From the NCBI RefSeq assembly GCF_008064665.1, contig NZ_VRZA01000001.1:950170-1014169 (forward strand): a DNA stretch of 64,000 bases. Direction: 5' to 3'. The notes beneath the pieces are model-generated. The model was not told the origin of the DNA. It saw only the letters and a program-made list of their open reading frames with translations, and searched no databases. The stretch is from Parahaliea maris. Lineage in GTDB: Bacteria > Pseudomonadota > Gammaproteobacteria > Pseudomonadales > Halieaceae. Made by a program: the position numbers and the translations under genes. Shown here one piece after another: positions 17,764 through 27,054 of the stretch. How positions within the stretch are numbered: the stretch's first letter is position 1; the number at the start of each line of letters is the position of its first letter.

Positions 17764-18078
17764 ATGTTTACGATCGTTGAAACACCAACCTTCACTGACG
17801 AAGCCAACGCAATCTGGTCCGCTCAGGAGCGAGATCAGTTTTATGCCTGGCTGGCGGTCAACCCCGAAGCGGGAAAAGTCATTCCGGGCAGTGGCGGATG
17901 CAGGAAAGTGCGCTGGATTGGTGGCACCTCGGGCAAACGCGGAGGTGTGAGGGTCATCTACTTTAACCGCCTTCGCCACGGGGAGATCTGGTTGCTGCTA
18001 ATTTACGCCAAGCGTAATCAGAGCAATATTCCCGCCCACATCCTCAAGGCCATACGGGAGGAACTGAACCGTGAGTGA
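17764..18078 (+). CDS. HigB/RelE-type toxin
   Basis: A 104-residue protein. FTIVETPTFTDEANAIWSAQ, then GCRKVRWIGGTSGKRGGVRV and EIWLLLIYAKRNQSNIP form the RelE/HigB ribosome-dependent mRNase fold, with basic residues in the central strands. The ATG at 17764 is preferred over 17746 because it aligns with the family start. It overlaps the downstream antitoxin by 8 bases, toxin first, as in higBA. The 246 bases before it contain a small palindrome CCGTATTCGGGAATACGG at 17577-17594 that could be an operator. Confidence 0.85.
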   Translation: MFTIVETPTFTDEANAIWSAQERDQFYAWLAVNPEAGKVIPGSGGCRKVRWIGGTSGKRGGVRVIYFNRLRHGEIWLLLIYAKRNQSNIPAHILKAIREELNRE

Positions 18079-18355
18079 ACACGAACTCGGCGAGAAACTG
18101 CTGCAATCTGTGCGCGAAATGAAACAGGGACAGTTCGCCCGCCGAACCGTAATCAACGCCAATGCGGTAGCCGAGGCACGCTCCAGGACCGGCCTGACAC
18201 AGACCGAGTTTGCCAGCGTCCTCTGCATTTCCGTGCGCACCCTGCAGGAGTGGGAGCAGGGCCGGCGTCACCCCTCGGGGGCCGCCCGCACCCTGGTACA
18301 GATTGCCGCTCGCCATCCCGAAGTCATCACTGAAGCGCTGTCTGAGATGCAATAA
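18071..18355 (+). CDS. HigA-like XRE-family antitoxin
   Basis: A 94-residue protein with GTG start. The helix-turn-helix lies at about 42-62: RSRTGLTQTEFASVLCISVR followed by TLQEWEQGRRHPSGAA, typical of HigA-type antitoxins. The N-terminal ARRTVINANAVAEA segment also matches this group. It should bind and neutralise the overlapping RelE/HigB-type toxin and autorepress the pair. Confidence 0.88.
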   Translation: MSEHELGEKLLQSVREMKQGQFARRTVINANAVAEARSRTGLTQTEFASVLCISVRTLQEWEQGRRHPSGAARTLVQIAARHPEVITEALSEMQ

Positions 18356-18378
18356 GCCCGCAACAGCCACGCACTAAA

Positions 18379-18398
18379 AAGGGAGCCGCAGCTCCCTT
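18379..18398. terminator. Stem-loop between convergent higA-like gene and glyA
   Basis: AAGGGAGC-CGCA-GCTCCCTT forms a perfect 8-bp stem with a 4-base loop, preceded by an A-run. It lies between convergent genes and could terminate both; the A-run favours the minus-strand (glyA) direction. Confidence 0.6.
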
Positions 18399-18420
18399 GT
18401 TCAGTGTCTTCGGCGGGAAC

Positions 18421-19683
18421 CTAGCGGTAAACCGGGAACCGTCCGCAGATATCCAGCACCTTGCCCTTCACCTCTTCGATCACGGCGTCGGCATTGCCAT
18501 TTTCCAGGGCTTCCAGCACGTCGCACATCCAGCCGGTCAGCTCGATGGTTTCCGCCTCGCCAAAGCCGCGAGTGGTGATGGCCGGGGTGCCGACACGCAG
18601 GCCGGAGGTGATGAAGGGGGAACGCGGATCATTGGGCACGGCGTTCTTGTTCACGGTGATGTTGGCGTTGCCCAGGGCTTCGTCGGCGTCTTTACCGGTG
18701 TAGGGCTTGCCGATCAGGTCCACCAGCATCAGGTGATTGTCGGTGCCGCCGGACACGATGTTGATGCCGCGCTCGATGAAGGTCTTGGCCATGGCCCGGG
18801 CGTTGGCCACCACCTGCTTCTGGTACTCCACGAAGTCGGGGCTGGCGGCCTCCTTGAAGCTCACCGCCTTGGCAGCGATCACGTGCATCAGCGGGCCGCC
18901 CTGGCCGCCGGGGAACACGGCGGACTGGAACTTCTTCTCCAGCTCTTCGTTGGCCTTGGCCAGGATGATGCCGCCGCGGGGGCCGCGCAGGGTCTTGTGG
19001 GTGGTGGAGGTCACCACGTGGGCGTGGGGCACCGGGTTGGGGTAGACGCCGGCGGCGATCAGGCCCGCCACGTGGGCCATGTCCACCATCAGGTAGGCGC
19101 CCACCTTGTCGGCGATCTCGCGGAAGCGGGCCCAGTCCATCACCCGGGAGTAGGCGGAAAAGCCCGCCACGATCATTTTGGGTTTGTGTTCCAGAGCCAG
19201 GGCTTCCACCTGCTCGTAGTCCACTTCACCGGTTTCGGCGTTCAGGCCGTACTGCACGGCGTTGTACATCTTGCCGGAGAAGTTGGGCTTGGCGCCGTGG
19301 GTCAGGTGGCCGCCGTCAGCAAGGCTCATGCCCAGCACGGTGTCGCCGGGGACACACAGGGCCTGGTACACAGCGGAGTTGGCCTGGGAGCCGGAGTGGG
19401 GCTGCACGTTGGCGTAGTCCGCGCCGAACAGGGCACAGACCCGCTCGATGGCCAGGCGCTCGGCCTCGTCCACGTACTCACAGCCGCCGTAGTAGCGCTT
19501 GCCAGGGTAGCCCTCGGCATACTTGTTGGTGAGCACCGTGCCCTGGGCCTGCATCACGCGGGGGCTGGTGTAGTTTTCTGAGGCGATGAGCTCGATATGC
19601 TCTTCCTGGCGACGTTCCTCGTCGCCAATGGCGGCAAAAATCTCGTCGTCAAAACCCTGGATGGTCATGCTGCGGTCAAACAT
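18421..19683 (-). CDS. glyA: Serine hydroxymethyltransferase
   Basis: A 420-residue PLP enzyme interconverting serine and glycine with tetrahydrofolate. The ATG at 19683 has GGGGGATTCC before it and starts [16 protein letters not shown]. Motifs: [13 protein letters not shown], the PLP lysine in [15 protein letters not shown], and [16 protein letters not shown]. In related genomes nrdR lies directly downstream; here two toxin-antitoxin modules, ggt and a glycosyltransferase intervene. A TAGAAT-like -10 lies on the minus strand at 19747-19752. Confidence 0.97.
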   Translation of the reverse strand: MFDRSMTIQGFDDEIFAAIGDEERRQEEHIELIASENYTSPRVMQAQGTVLTNKYAEGYPGKRYYGGCEYVDEAERLAIERVCALFGADYANVQPHSGSQANSAVYQALCVPGDTVLGMSLADGGHLTHGAKPNFSGKMYNAVQYGLNAETGEVDYEQVEALALEHKPKMIVAGFSAYSRVMDWARFREIADKVGAYLMVDMAHVAGLIAAGVYPNPVPHAHVVTSTTHKTLRGPRGGIILAKANEELEKKFQSAVFPGGQGGPLMHVIAAKAVSFKEAASPDFVEYQKQVVANARAMAKTFIERGINIVSGGTDNHLMLVDLIGKPYTGKDADEALGNANITVNKNAVPNDPRSPFITSGLRVGTPAITTRGFGEAETIELTGWMCDVLEALENGNADAVIEEVKGKVLDICGRFPVYR

Positions 19684-19876
19684 CGGAATCCCCCGGCAGG
19701 TGGGCCCGATTCCTGCTAGAATCTGACCCCGATTGGAAAGGCGCACATTCTACTGAAAAACCCCCCGACCGATAAGCCTGAAAGCCGTCCTGGCAATCGA
19801 CAGTATTATTTTTGTCACTTTTTCGACATATAGTGCGCCCATTAGCGAGAAATTATCAGGGAAGTCACACAGAACA

Positions 19877-21220
19877 ATGAATATCACCATCTTCGGCAGC
19901 GGTTACGTGGGTCTGGTACAGGCCGCCATTTTCGCCGATGTGGGCCACCGGGTGGTCTGCATGGACATCGACGCAGAGCGGGTCGACCGCCTGCGCGCGG
20001 GAGAAGTCCCCTTCTTTGAGCCCGGCCTGGCCGGCCTGCTCAAGAACGGCCTGGACAACCAGCTACTGTCCTTCACCACCGACGCCAAGGCCGCCATCCA
20101 GGCCAGCGAGTTCCTGTTTATCTGTGTGGGCACTCCCTCCCGCCCTGACGGCGGCGCCGATCTCACCTACGTCATGGACGTGGCCTCGTCCATCGCCCGC
20201 TACATGACCAGCCGCAAGGTTGTGGTGACCAAGTCCACGGTGCCGGTGGGCACGACCGACAAGGTCCTCGCCCATATCAAGCAGGCCCTGCACGACCAGG
20301 GGCGTGACATCCCCATCGAGGCCGCCTCCAACCCCGAATTCCTCAAGGAAGGCTCCGCGGTGGCGGATTGCCAGAGCCCCGACCGGATCATCATCGGCAC
20401 CCGCTCGCCCAAGGTGCTGGAAGACATGCGCCGCATGTACCAGCCCTTCAACCGCAACCATGAAAAAATCATGGCCATGGACCCGCTGAGTTCGGAAATG
20501 ACCAAGCTCACCGCCAATGCCATGCTGGCCACCAAGATCAGCTTCATGAACGAGATGGCGAACATCGCGGAAGTGGTCGGCGCCGACATCGAATCCGTGC
20601 GCCGCGGTATCGGCTCCGACCCCCGCATCGGCTACCAGTTTATCTACCCAGGCTGCGGCTACGGTGGCTCCTGCTTCCCCAAGGACGTCCGCGCGCTGAA
20701 ATTCCTGGCCGGCGAACACGGCCACCGGGCGGAAATCCTCACCGCCGTGCACGACACCAACCAGCGCCAGAAGAACAAGCTGGCGGAGCGGGTCATGACA
20801 CGCCTGGGCTTTGACCTCACCGGCAAGACCATCGCCGTGTGGGGCCTGTCCTTCAAGCCCAATACCGACGACATGCGCGAGGCGCCCAGCCGCTACGTGC
20901 TGGAGGGCATCTGGTCCTGTGGCGGCAAGGTCCGGGCCTACGACCCCCAGGCCGCCGAGGCCTGCCGCGCCATTTACGGCGAGCGCGACGACCTGGTGAT
21001 CACCGAACACAAAGAGGAAGCCCTCGAGGGCGCCGACGCCCTGGTGATCTGCACCGAGTGGAAGGCCTTCTGGTCACCGGACTTCGAGCAGGTGAAGTCG
21101 CTGCTCTCCAACCCGCTGATTTTCGATGGCCGCAATCTCTACAACCCGGCGCACATGGAAGAGCTCGGCATCGAGTACTACGGTATCGGCCGGGGCCGTT
21201 CCCTGAACGCGGCCGCGTAG
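19877..21220 (+). CDS. ugd: UDP-glucose 6-dehydrogenase
   Basis: A 447-residue NAD-dependent enzyme that oxidises UDP-glucose to UDP-glucuronate. The Rossmann start is MNITIFGSGYVGLVQAAIFA, followed by FICVGTPSRPDGGADL, KSTVPVGT, EFLKEGSAV, and the catalytic Cys266 in GYGGSCFPKD. VWGLSFKPNTDDMREAPS marks the C-terminal UDP-binding domain. GDP-mannose dehydrogenase is the alternative in this superfamily. It is monocistronic between divergent glyA and the downstream protease gene, and supplies precursor for surface glycans such as those of the cluster at the left end. Confidence 0.9.
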   Translation: MNITIFGSGYVGLVQAAIFADVGHRVVCMDIDAERVDRLRAGEVPFFEPGLAGLLKNGLDNQLLSFTTDAKAAIQASEFLFICVGTPSRPDGGADLTYVMDVASSIARYMTSRKVVVTKSTVPVGTTDKVLAHIKQALHDQGRDIPIEAASNPEFLKEGSAVADCQSPDRIIIGTRSPKVLEDMRRMYQPFNRNHEKIMAMDPLSSEMTKLTANAMLATKISFMNEMANIAEVVGADIESVRRGIGSDPRIGYQFIYPGCGYGGSCFPKDVRALKFLAGEHGHRAEILTAVHDTNQRQKNKLAERVMTRLGFDLTGKTIAVWGLSFKPNTDDMREAPSRYVLEGIWSCGGKVRAYDPQAAEACRAIYGERDDLVITEHKEEALEGADALVICTEWKAFWSPDFEQVKSLLSNPLIFDGRNLYNPAHMEELGIEYYGIGRGRSLNAAA

Positions 21221-21280
21221 GTTTACAGAACCCGCCCGCGCGGTGATACTCGGGGCTGAATGAGTTAGGCGACACCGGGT

Positions 21281-21727
21281 ATGACAGACAAGCCTGCACT
21301 GGGCTGGCGCGAGTGGCTGGCCCTGCCGGACCTCGGCATCGACAGCATCAAGGCCAAAATCGACACCGGGGCGCGCACCAGCGCCCTGCACGCCTACTAC
21401 GTGGAACCCTTCGAGCGCGACGGCGAGGAGTGGGTGCGTTTTGGCATCCACCCCCGCCAGCAGAACACCGAGCTGGAGGTACACTGCGAGGCGAAGGTGC
21501 TCGACAAGCGCCAGGTCACCGACTCCGGCGGCCACCGGGAATACCGCTACGTGATCGCCAGCCGGGTGCAGGTGGGCCAGCGCATCATCGACGCCGAAAT
21601 CACCCTCACCGACCGCGAAACCATGCGCTTTCGCATGCTGCTGGGCCGCACCGCCATGCGCGGGGAGTTCCTGGTGGACCCGGCGCGCTCCTACCTGCAG
21701 GGTGCCCGCCCGGGCGAGGGCCAATAA
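21281..21727 (+). CDS. Retropepsin-like 'ATP-dependent zinc protease' family protein (RimB-like)
   Basis: A 148-residue protein of the DUF785/Zn_protease family. [20 protein letters not shown] and [11 protein letters not shown] contain the aspartate motif of this retropepsin-like fold, and [12 protein letters not shown] is the second conserved block. Members are often encoded next to rimK (an ATP-grasp ligase) and a succinylglutamate desuccinylase-like gene. Here the latter follows after 2 bases, but no rimK is present. It is cytoplasmic by absence of a signal peptide. Confidence 0.85.
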   Translation: MTDKPALGWREWLALPDLGIDSIKAKIDTGARTSALHAYYVEPFERDGEEWVRFGIHPRQQNTELEVHCEAKVLDKRQVTDSGGHREYRYVIASRVQVGQRIIDAEITLTDRETMRFRMLLGRTAMRGEFLVDPARSYLQGARPGEGQ

Positions 21728-21729
21728 AC

Positions 21730-22788
21730 GTGGCGCGAACACCCGTTGAGAAACTGGTCATTGGCGGCCAGCTTATCGAGCCGGGTGGCAAGTACACCAT
21801 CGACATCCCGGTGGCGCCGATGTACACCCACGACAACCTCTCCATCAGCGTGCAGGTGGTCAGTGGCAAGCGGCCCGGGCCGGTGATGTTCGTGTGCGCC
21901 GCGATCCACGGGGATGAAATCAACGGCGTGGAGATTATCCGCCGCCTGCTCAAGGACCCGCAGCTCAAGCGCCTCAAGGGCACCCTGATCGCGATTCCCA
22001 TCGTCAACGTCTATGGCTTTATCAACCACACCCGCTACCTGCCCGACGGCCGCGACCTGAACCGCTCCTTCCCCGGTTCCACACGCGGTTCGCTGACCGG
22101 GCGCATCGCCCACACCTTCATGCGGGAAATCGTGGCCCACTGTACCTACGGTATCGACCTGCACACCGGCGCCCGCCACCGCAGCAACTTCCCCCAGATC
22201 CGCGCCAACCTGGAGGACGAGGCCACCCTGGCGATGACCGAAGCCTTCGGCGCGCCGCTGGCCATCGACGCCAAGATCCGCGACGGCTCCCTGCGTGGCG
22301 CCGCCGGCGACATCGGCGTCCCGGTGCTGCTGTACGAATCCTGCGAGGCCCTGCGTTTCGACGAAATCTACATCCGCGCCGGGGTGAAGGGGGTGCTGAA
22401 CGTGATGCGCCACCTGGGCATGCTGCGCAAGAGCCGCGCCAAGGTAAAAAAGCCCCTGATCAGCCGCAATACCTTCTGGTTGCGGGCGCCGGAAAGCGGC
22501 ATTCTGCGCGTGCTGGTGCCCCTCGGGGCTGAAGTGCAGGAGGGGCAAACCATCGGCATCATTGCCGACCCCCTCGGCACCAGCGAGGTGGACGTGGTGG
22601 CGGAAGCCCCGGGCATCGTGATCGGCCGCACCAACCTGCCCCTGGTCTACGAGGGCGACGCCCTGTTCCACATCGCCTCGGTCGACCGCCGACGCAAGTG
22701 GGAGGTGGAGGCTTTTCACGAGGATCACCTGCCGGGCGAGGAAGACCACGACCCGGAGGATATGAGTTCGGCGCCGATCGCCGACTAG
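21730..22788 (+). CDS. AstE/AspA-family zinc deacylase/carboxypeptidase
   Basis: A 352-residue M14-type metallo-enzyme with GTG start two bases after the upstream stop. The zinc ligands appear in CAAIHGDEINGVE and YGIDLHTGA, and VLLYESCEALRF carries the likely catalytic Glu. The C-terminal 90 residues form a biotinyl-lipoyl-like beta domain (FWLRAPESGILRVLVPLGAE, DVVAEAPGIVIGRTNLPLV), as is usual in this subgroup. It hydrolyses an amide-linked acyl group; the substrate is unknown, and the linkage to the RimB-like protein suggests removal of a protein or cofactor glutamate tag. Confidence 0.85.
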   Translation: MARTPVEKLVIGGQLIEPGGKYTIDIPVAPMYTHDNLSISVQVVSGKRPGPVMFVCAAIHGDEINGVEIIRRLLKDPQLKRLKGTLIAIPIVNVYGFINHTRYLPDGRDLNRSFPGSTRGSLTGRIAHTFMREIVAHCTYGIDLHTGARHRSNFPQIRANLEDEATLAMTEAFGAPLAIDAKIRDGSLRGAAGDIGVPVLLYESCEALRFDEIYIRAGVKGVLNVMRHLGMLRKSRAKVKKPLISRNTFWLRAPESGILRVLVPLGAEVQEGQTIGIIADPLGTSEVDVVAEAPGIVIGRTNLPLVYEGDALFHIASVDRRRKWEVEAFHEDHLPGEEDHDPEDMSSAPIAD

Positions 22789-22798
22789 TGAAAGTGAA

Positions 22799-22890
22799 AA
22801 AGGGGTCAAGTGAAAGAGGGGTCAGAGCCCTTTAAACCGCCAATCTCTCCGCCCTGAACCTCCTCAGTAAAAGGGCTCTGACCCCTTTTT
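22799..22890. repeat. Inverted repeat GGGGTCAGAGCCCTTT (REP-like), possible terminator
   Basis: Two arms at 22813-22833 and 22870-22889 share a perfect 16-base inverted match, GGGGTCAGAGCCCTTT, around a 36-base loop. A partial extra copy AAAAAGGGGTCA precedes the left arm. The right arm ends in CCCCTTTTT, so the RNA hairpin could terminate the upstream protease-deacylase operon before ettA. The motif type is common as a dispersed intergenic palindrome in gammaproteobacteria. Confidence 0.7.
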
Positions 22891-22945
22891 CGTCCATACC
22901 TGCTAAAATCCCTGCCCTCATTTCAATACAGAGTTTCACCCCACC

Positions 22946-24610
22946 ATGGCCCAGTACGTCTACACCATGAACCGGGTCGGCAAAGTCGTGCCGCCCAAGA
23001 AAAAAATCCTCGAGGACATCTCCCTGTCCTTCTTCCCCGGCGCCAAGATCGGCGTGCTGGGCCTGAACGGTGCCGGCAAGTCGACCCTGCTGAAGATCAT
23101 GGCCGGCATCGACACCGACATCCTCGGTGAGGCCCGCCCCCAGCAGGGTATCAAGATCGGCTACCTGCCCCAGGAGCCCCAGCTGGACCCGGAGAAGGAC
23201 GTACGCGGCAACGTGGAAGAGGGCCTGCAGGACGCCATCGACGCCCTGGCCGGACTGGAGAAGGTCTACGCCGACTACGCCGAGCCCGATGCCGATTTCG
23301 ACGCCCTGGCCAAGGAACAGGCCCGCCTGGAGGACATCATCCAGGCCACCGACGCCCACAATATCGAACACAAGCTGGAAGTGGCGGCGGACGCCCTGCG
23401 CCTGCCGCCGTGGGATGCAGATGTCACCAAGCTCTCCGGCGGTGAGCGCCGCCGGGTGGCCCTGTGCCGCCTGCTGCTGTCAGCCCCCGACATGCTGCTG
23501 CTGGATGAGCCCACCAACCACCTGGACGCCGAGAGCGTCGGCTGGCTGGAGCGCTTCCTGCACGACTTCCCCGGCACCGTGGTGGCCATTACCCACGACC
23601 GCTACTTCCTAGACAACGCCGCCGGCTGGATCCTGGAGCTGGACCGTGGCCGCGGCATTCCCTACGAGGGTAACTACTCCGACTGGCTGGACGCCAAAGA
23701 GAAGCGCCTGGAGCAGGAAAAGCGCCAGGAAGCCTCCCACCAGAAGGCCATCAAGGCCGAACTGGAGTGGGTGCGCAGTAACCCGAAAGGCCGCCAGGCC
23801 AAGAGCAAGGCTCGCCTGCAGCGCTTCGAGGAACTGCAGTCACAGGAATTCCAGAGCCGCAACGAGACCAACGAGATCTACATCCCGCCGGGCCCGCGCC
23901 TGGGGGACAACGTGATCGAGGTCAGCAACCTGAAGAAGACCTTCGGTGACCGCCTGCTGTTCGACAACGTCAGCTTTACCGTGCCCAAAGGCAGCATTGT
24001 CGGCATCATCGGCGCCAACGGCATGGGTAAGTCCACCCTGTTCCGCATCCTCATGGGCCACGAGCAGCCCGATGGCGGGGAAGTGAAGGTGGGCGAGACC
24101 GTGCAGCTGTCCTACGTGGACCAGAGCCGCGACGACCTGGATGGCAGCAAGACCGTGTGGGAGGAGATTTCCGACGGCCAGGACATCATGCGCATCGGCA
24201 GCTACGAGGTGCCCTCACGCTCCTACTGCGGCCGCTTCAACTTCAAGGGTTCCGACCAGCAGAAGTTCGTGAAGGACCTGTCCGGGGGTGAACGCAACCG
24301 CCTGCACCTGGCCAAGCTGCTCAAACAGGGCGGCAACGTGCTGCTGCTGGACGAGCCCACCAACGACCTCGACGTGGAAACCCTGCGCGCCCTGGAAGAA
24401 GCGGTACTGGCCTTCCCCGGCAGCGCGCTGGTGATCTCGCACGACCGCTGGTTCCTGGACCGTATCGCCACCCACATCCTCGCCTATGAGGACGACGGCA
24501 ACGTGGTGTTCCACGAGGGCAACTTCAGCGACTACGAGGAAGACCGCAAGGCGCGTCTGGGCAAGGAGGCCGACCAGCCCCACCGGGTGAAGTACCGCAA
24601 ACTGAAGTAA
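22946..24610 (+). CDS. ettA: Energy-dependent translational throttle ABC-F protein
   Basis: A 554-residue cytosolic ABC-F ATPase with no membrane domain. It has two nucleotide-binding domains: Walker A GLNGAGKST with signature LSGGERRRVALCRLL, and GANGMGKST with LSGGERNRLHLAKLL. The linker (P-site tRNA interaction motif) lies around residues 245-305. MAQYVYTMNRVGKVVPPKK at the N-terminus is typical of EttA, which binds the ribosomal E site and gates the first translocation according to ATP/ADP. Its stop is 2 bases from the stop of the convergent caspase gene. Confidence 0.96.
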   Translation: MAQYVYTMNRVGKVVPPKKKILEDISLSFFPGAKIGVLGLNGAGKSTLLKIMAGIDTDILGEARPQQGIKIGYLPQEPQLDPEKDVRGNVEEGLQDAIDALAGLEKVYADYAEPDADFDALAKEQARLEDIIQATDAHNIEHKLEVAADALRLPPWDADVTKLSGGERRRVALCRLLLSAPDMLLLDEPTNHLDAESVGWLERFLHDFPGTVVAITHDRYFLDNAAGWILELDRGRGIPYEGNYSDWLDAKEKRLEQEKRQEASHQKAIKAELEWVRSNPKGRQAKSKARLQRFEELQSQEFQSRNETNEIYIPPGPRLGDNVIEVSNLKKTFGDRLLFDNVSFTVPKGSIVGIIGANGMGKSTLFRILMGHEQPDGGEVKVGETVQLSYVDQSRDDLDGSKTVWEEISDGQDIMRIGSYEVPSRSYCGRFNFKGSDQQKFVKDLSGGERNRLHLAKLLKQGGNVLLLDEPTNDLDVETLRALEEAVLAFPGSALVISHDRWFLDRIATHILAYEDDGNVVFHEGNFSDYEEDRKARLGKEADQPHRVKYRKLK

Positions 24611-24612
24611 AG

Positions 24613-26988
24613 TCAGCTCCCGCCGCGCACGAAGACGAACTGCCCGTTTTCGTGCCCGGCGTCCTCAATCGCGGCAAACTGCGGCACCTGGTCCAGGTAG
24701 CCCAGCCGCGCCGCACCCGCCTGCACCAGGTCGTAGACCTGGGCGTAAATCATCTCGCCATTGATGGCACCGGAATTCTGCTCCAGTACCTGTAGCAGGG
24801 CACTGGCGAAAACGGAGTTGTCATCCGGTCCCTCGTCGAGCACCGGCATTACCCCGCCGGAGGTCAGCACGGTGCGCGACTTGTTCTGCAGCCAGTACTT
24901 CATCAGCGCCGGCACGCTTTTACGTATCTTCGGCGCGGCATTGCGCGCCAGGGCGCCCGAGTAGCAGGAGTCAGCCACCAGCAATACGTGGCGGGCGTCG
25001 CTCTGCTGCAGGGTCTGGGTGAGGTCGGCGCTGGACACCGCCTCGCTCAGGGGCATACCCATGCGGTAGTCGGTGGGCAGCCAGTAGCCGTCGCCAAACT
25101 CGTCCACCTTGCCGTGGCCGGCGTAATACAGCAGCACGAACTGGTGCTCCTGGAACTTGCGCACCCGGTTGAGCACGGCGTACATCTCGGCGCGGTTGAG
25201 GTTGATCTGTACGTCGACATTGAAGCCGTACTCCTGCTCCAGCACCTGCTTGAGTTCGTTTGCGTCATGGGGCGGCGTCTTCAGGTCCGGCATGAAGTCG
25301 TAGTCGTAATTGGCGATGATCACCGCCTGGTAGGGCCCGGCGCTAAGGCCGTTGGGCAGTGGCACGGGCTGGCGTTCTACCGGCACTTCACCACCGCGCA
25401 TGGCCAGCACCCGGCTTGCACCGATCTCCCCGTACAGGTCGATGTCACTCTCCACCCGGGCTTTCTGGCGCTGCAGGCCCGACACGTTTTCATCGACCCC
25501 GGCCAGTTGCATACGCGCCCGGCTGAGGGCGTCTTCCATCCGCCGCCGGTCCTGCTCACCCCGCGCCCGACTCAGTTGCAGGTCCTGTTCCAGGCGGACA
25601 ATTTCCTGCTGGTACTCGTCCTTCTCCCAACTGGCTTCTTCCAGCGCCATTTCCAGCGACTGCAGTTCGCCCTTCGCCGAGGCCAACTTGCTACGGGCGG
25701 ATTCCAGTTCCACCTCCAGCCAGCTGCGCCGGTCCGCTTCAGAGGCCAGGTTTTCCCGCATGCCCTCCCGCTCGGACTGCATGCTCTCCCAGCGGGCGTG
25801 CAGTTCGTCGCGCTGCTGCTGGAGTTCACTGATCGCCTGTTCGCGTTGCGCCAGCTCCGAAGCCAGTTCCGATTGCTCCGCGCCGCCGGTGGTTTGCGCA
25901 TTGACCAGGGCGGTGCGCAACTGCTGTGCCTCCGCCCCCGCCTCGGCAACCGCGTGCCGGCTTTCCCGCAGCTGCGACTCCAGCAGTTGCAGGCGCTTGT
26001 CGCTGCTCGCCAGAGTGGTGGCAAGGTCGAGGTTCTCTGCCTTGTTGCGCTCGAGCTCTTCCTGGGCCTTGCTCAATTGGCGGTCGCGGATCTCCGCCTG
26101 GCGCAGGCTGGCCTGCAACTGGGCTTCCTGGGCAGCGACATTGGCCTGGAGCAGCTCTATGGACAGCTGCTGTTCTTCCAGCCGGTTTTCACGTGCTTCA
26201 AGCTCTTCCTGCAATTGCGCGACTTCCTTGCCTCCTGATGCCTGCGGTGCCGGCGCCGCCAGCTGGTCGCGAAGCTTGCGGGTCGCCGCACGCTCCGCCT
26301 GCAGGGCGCGGCCCTGCTCCGCCAGTGTGGTCTGGGCTGCTGACAGTTCCCGCTGCAGCCGCCCGGAGGTGAGGTTCTGTTGTTCCAGCGCCGCCACCAG
26401 CCGGTCCAGCTTCTGCTGGTCCTCACTCTTGCGCGCTTCCACCTCAGAGGCCAGCACCAGTTCATCGCCGAGGTCGAGAGCACTGCGCCAGAGGGCCAGG
26501 GCCCGGGCCTTGTCGGCCGCCACCCCCAGCCCCTGTTCGTAGAAATAGGCCATGCGCCGCTCGGCGCGGTGATCACCCTGTTCCGCGGCCAGGCCGTACC
26601 AGTGGGCGGCCACCGCGTAGTCGGGACTGCCGAGCCAGCCTTTTTCGTAGATCTCACCCACATTGACCTGGGCGGTGGCGTCGCCCCCCTCGGCGGCGTC
26701 CATCCACACGGCGAGAGCGGTTTCATAGTTGGCGCGATCGTAGAGGGTGTACTCGCCCCCGCGAATCTCACATTCACTGGCGGTGAGTTGCTGGGGTTTA
26801 CGGCGTTCCTGGTAAGTCATCAGGCTGCCGACCTTGCGGACGCGGCCGGGGAGCAGACAGAGCACGGGCTTGTTTTCATCCACGCCCTGGTAATTCTTGC
26901 TGAGGGAGGCATTACCCGAAGTGGCCGGAGCCAGCAACAGCAAGCCCAGCGCGACCCCAACCCCAAATACGAATGGCCTCTGGCTCAT
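24613..26988 (-). CDS. Caspase-like (C14) protein with Sel1 repeats and long coiled coil, catalytic dyad intact
   Basis: A 791-residue protein. A signal peptide or anchor is at about 1-25 (FGVGVALGLLLLAPAT). A CEIRGGEYTLYDRANYETAL segment and two or three Sel1-type repeats (ATAQVNVGEIYEKGWLGSP, RRMAYFYEQGLG) occupy 70-165. A heptad-rich coiled coil runs about 190-520, and the caspase domain spans about 545-790 with His625 in YYAGHG and Cys675 in ADSCYSG. The start at 26988 precedes a cleaner signal than the one at 27015. It is predicted periplasmic or membrane-bound. It lies in an operon after a Ser/Thr kinase and an autotransporter gene. A paralogue at 48148-49794 lacks the dyad. Confidence 0.88.
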   Translation of the reverse strand: MSQRPFVFGVGVALGLLLLAPATSGNASLSKNYQGVDENKPVLCLLPGRVRKVGSLMTYQERRKPQQLTASECEIRGGEYTLYDRANYETALAVWMDAAEGGDATAQVNVGEIYEKGWLGSPDYAVAAHWYGLAAEQGDHRAERRMAYFYEQGLGVAADKARALALWRSALDLGDELVLASEVEARKSEDQQKLDRLVAALEQQNLTSGRLQRELSAAQTTLAEQGRALQAERAATRKLRDQLAAPAPQASGGKEVAQLQEELEARENRLEEQQLSIELLQANVAAQEAQLQASLRQAEIRDRQLSKAQEELERNKAENLDLATTLASSDKRLQLLESQLRESRHAVAEAGAEAQQLRTALVNAQTTGGAEQSELASELAQREQAISELQQQRDELHARWESMQSEREGMRENLASEADRRSWLEVELESARSKLASAKGELQSLEMALEEASWEKDEYQQEIVRLEQDLQLSRARGEQDRRRMEDALSRARMQLAGVDENVSGLQRQKARVESDIDLYGEIGASRVLAMRGGEVPVERQPVPLPNGLSAGPYQAVIIANYDYDFMPDLKTPPHDANELKQVLEQEYGFNVDVQINLNRAEMYAVLNRVRKFQEHQFVLLYYAGHGKVDEFGDGYWLPTDYRMGMPLSEAVSSADLTQTLQQSDARHVLLVADSCYSGALARNAAPKIRKSVPALMKYWLQNKSRTVLTSGGVMPVLDEGPDDNSVFASALLQVLEQNSGAINGEMIYAQVYDLVQAGAARLGYLDQVPQFAAIEDAGHENGQFVFVRGGS

Positions 26989-27054
26989 CCCGTGATCTCT
27001 CCCTGATGACACCAATGACTATAGCTCATCCCGCCCGCAAACAACGGGCCGGAT

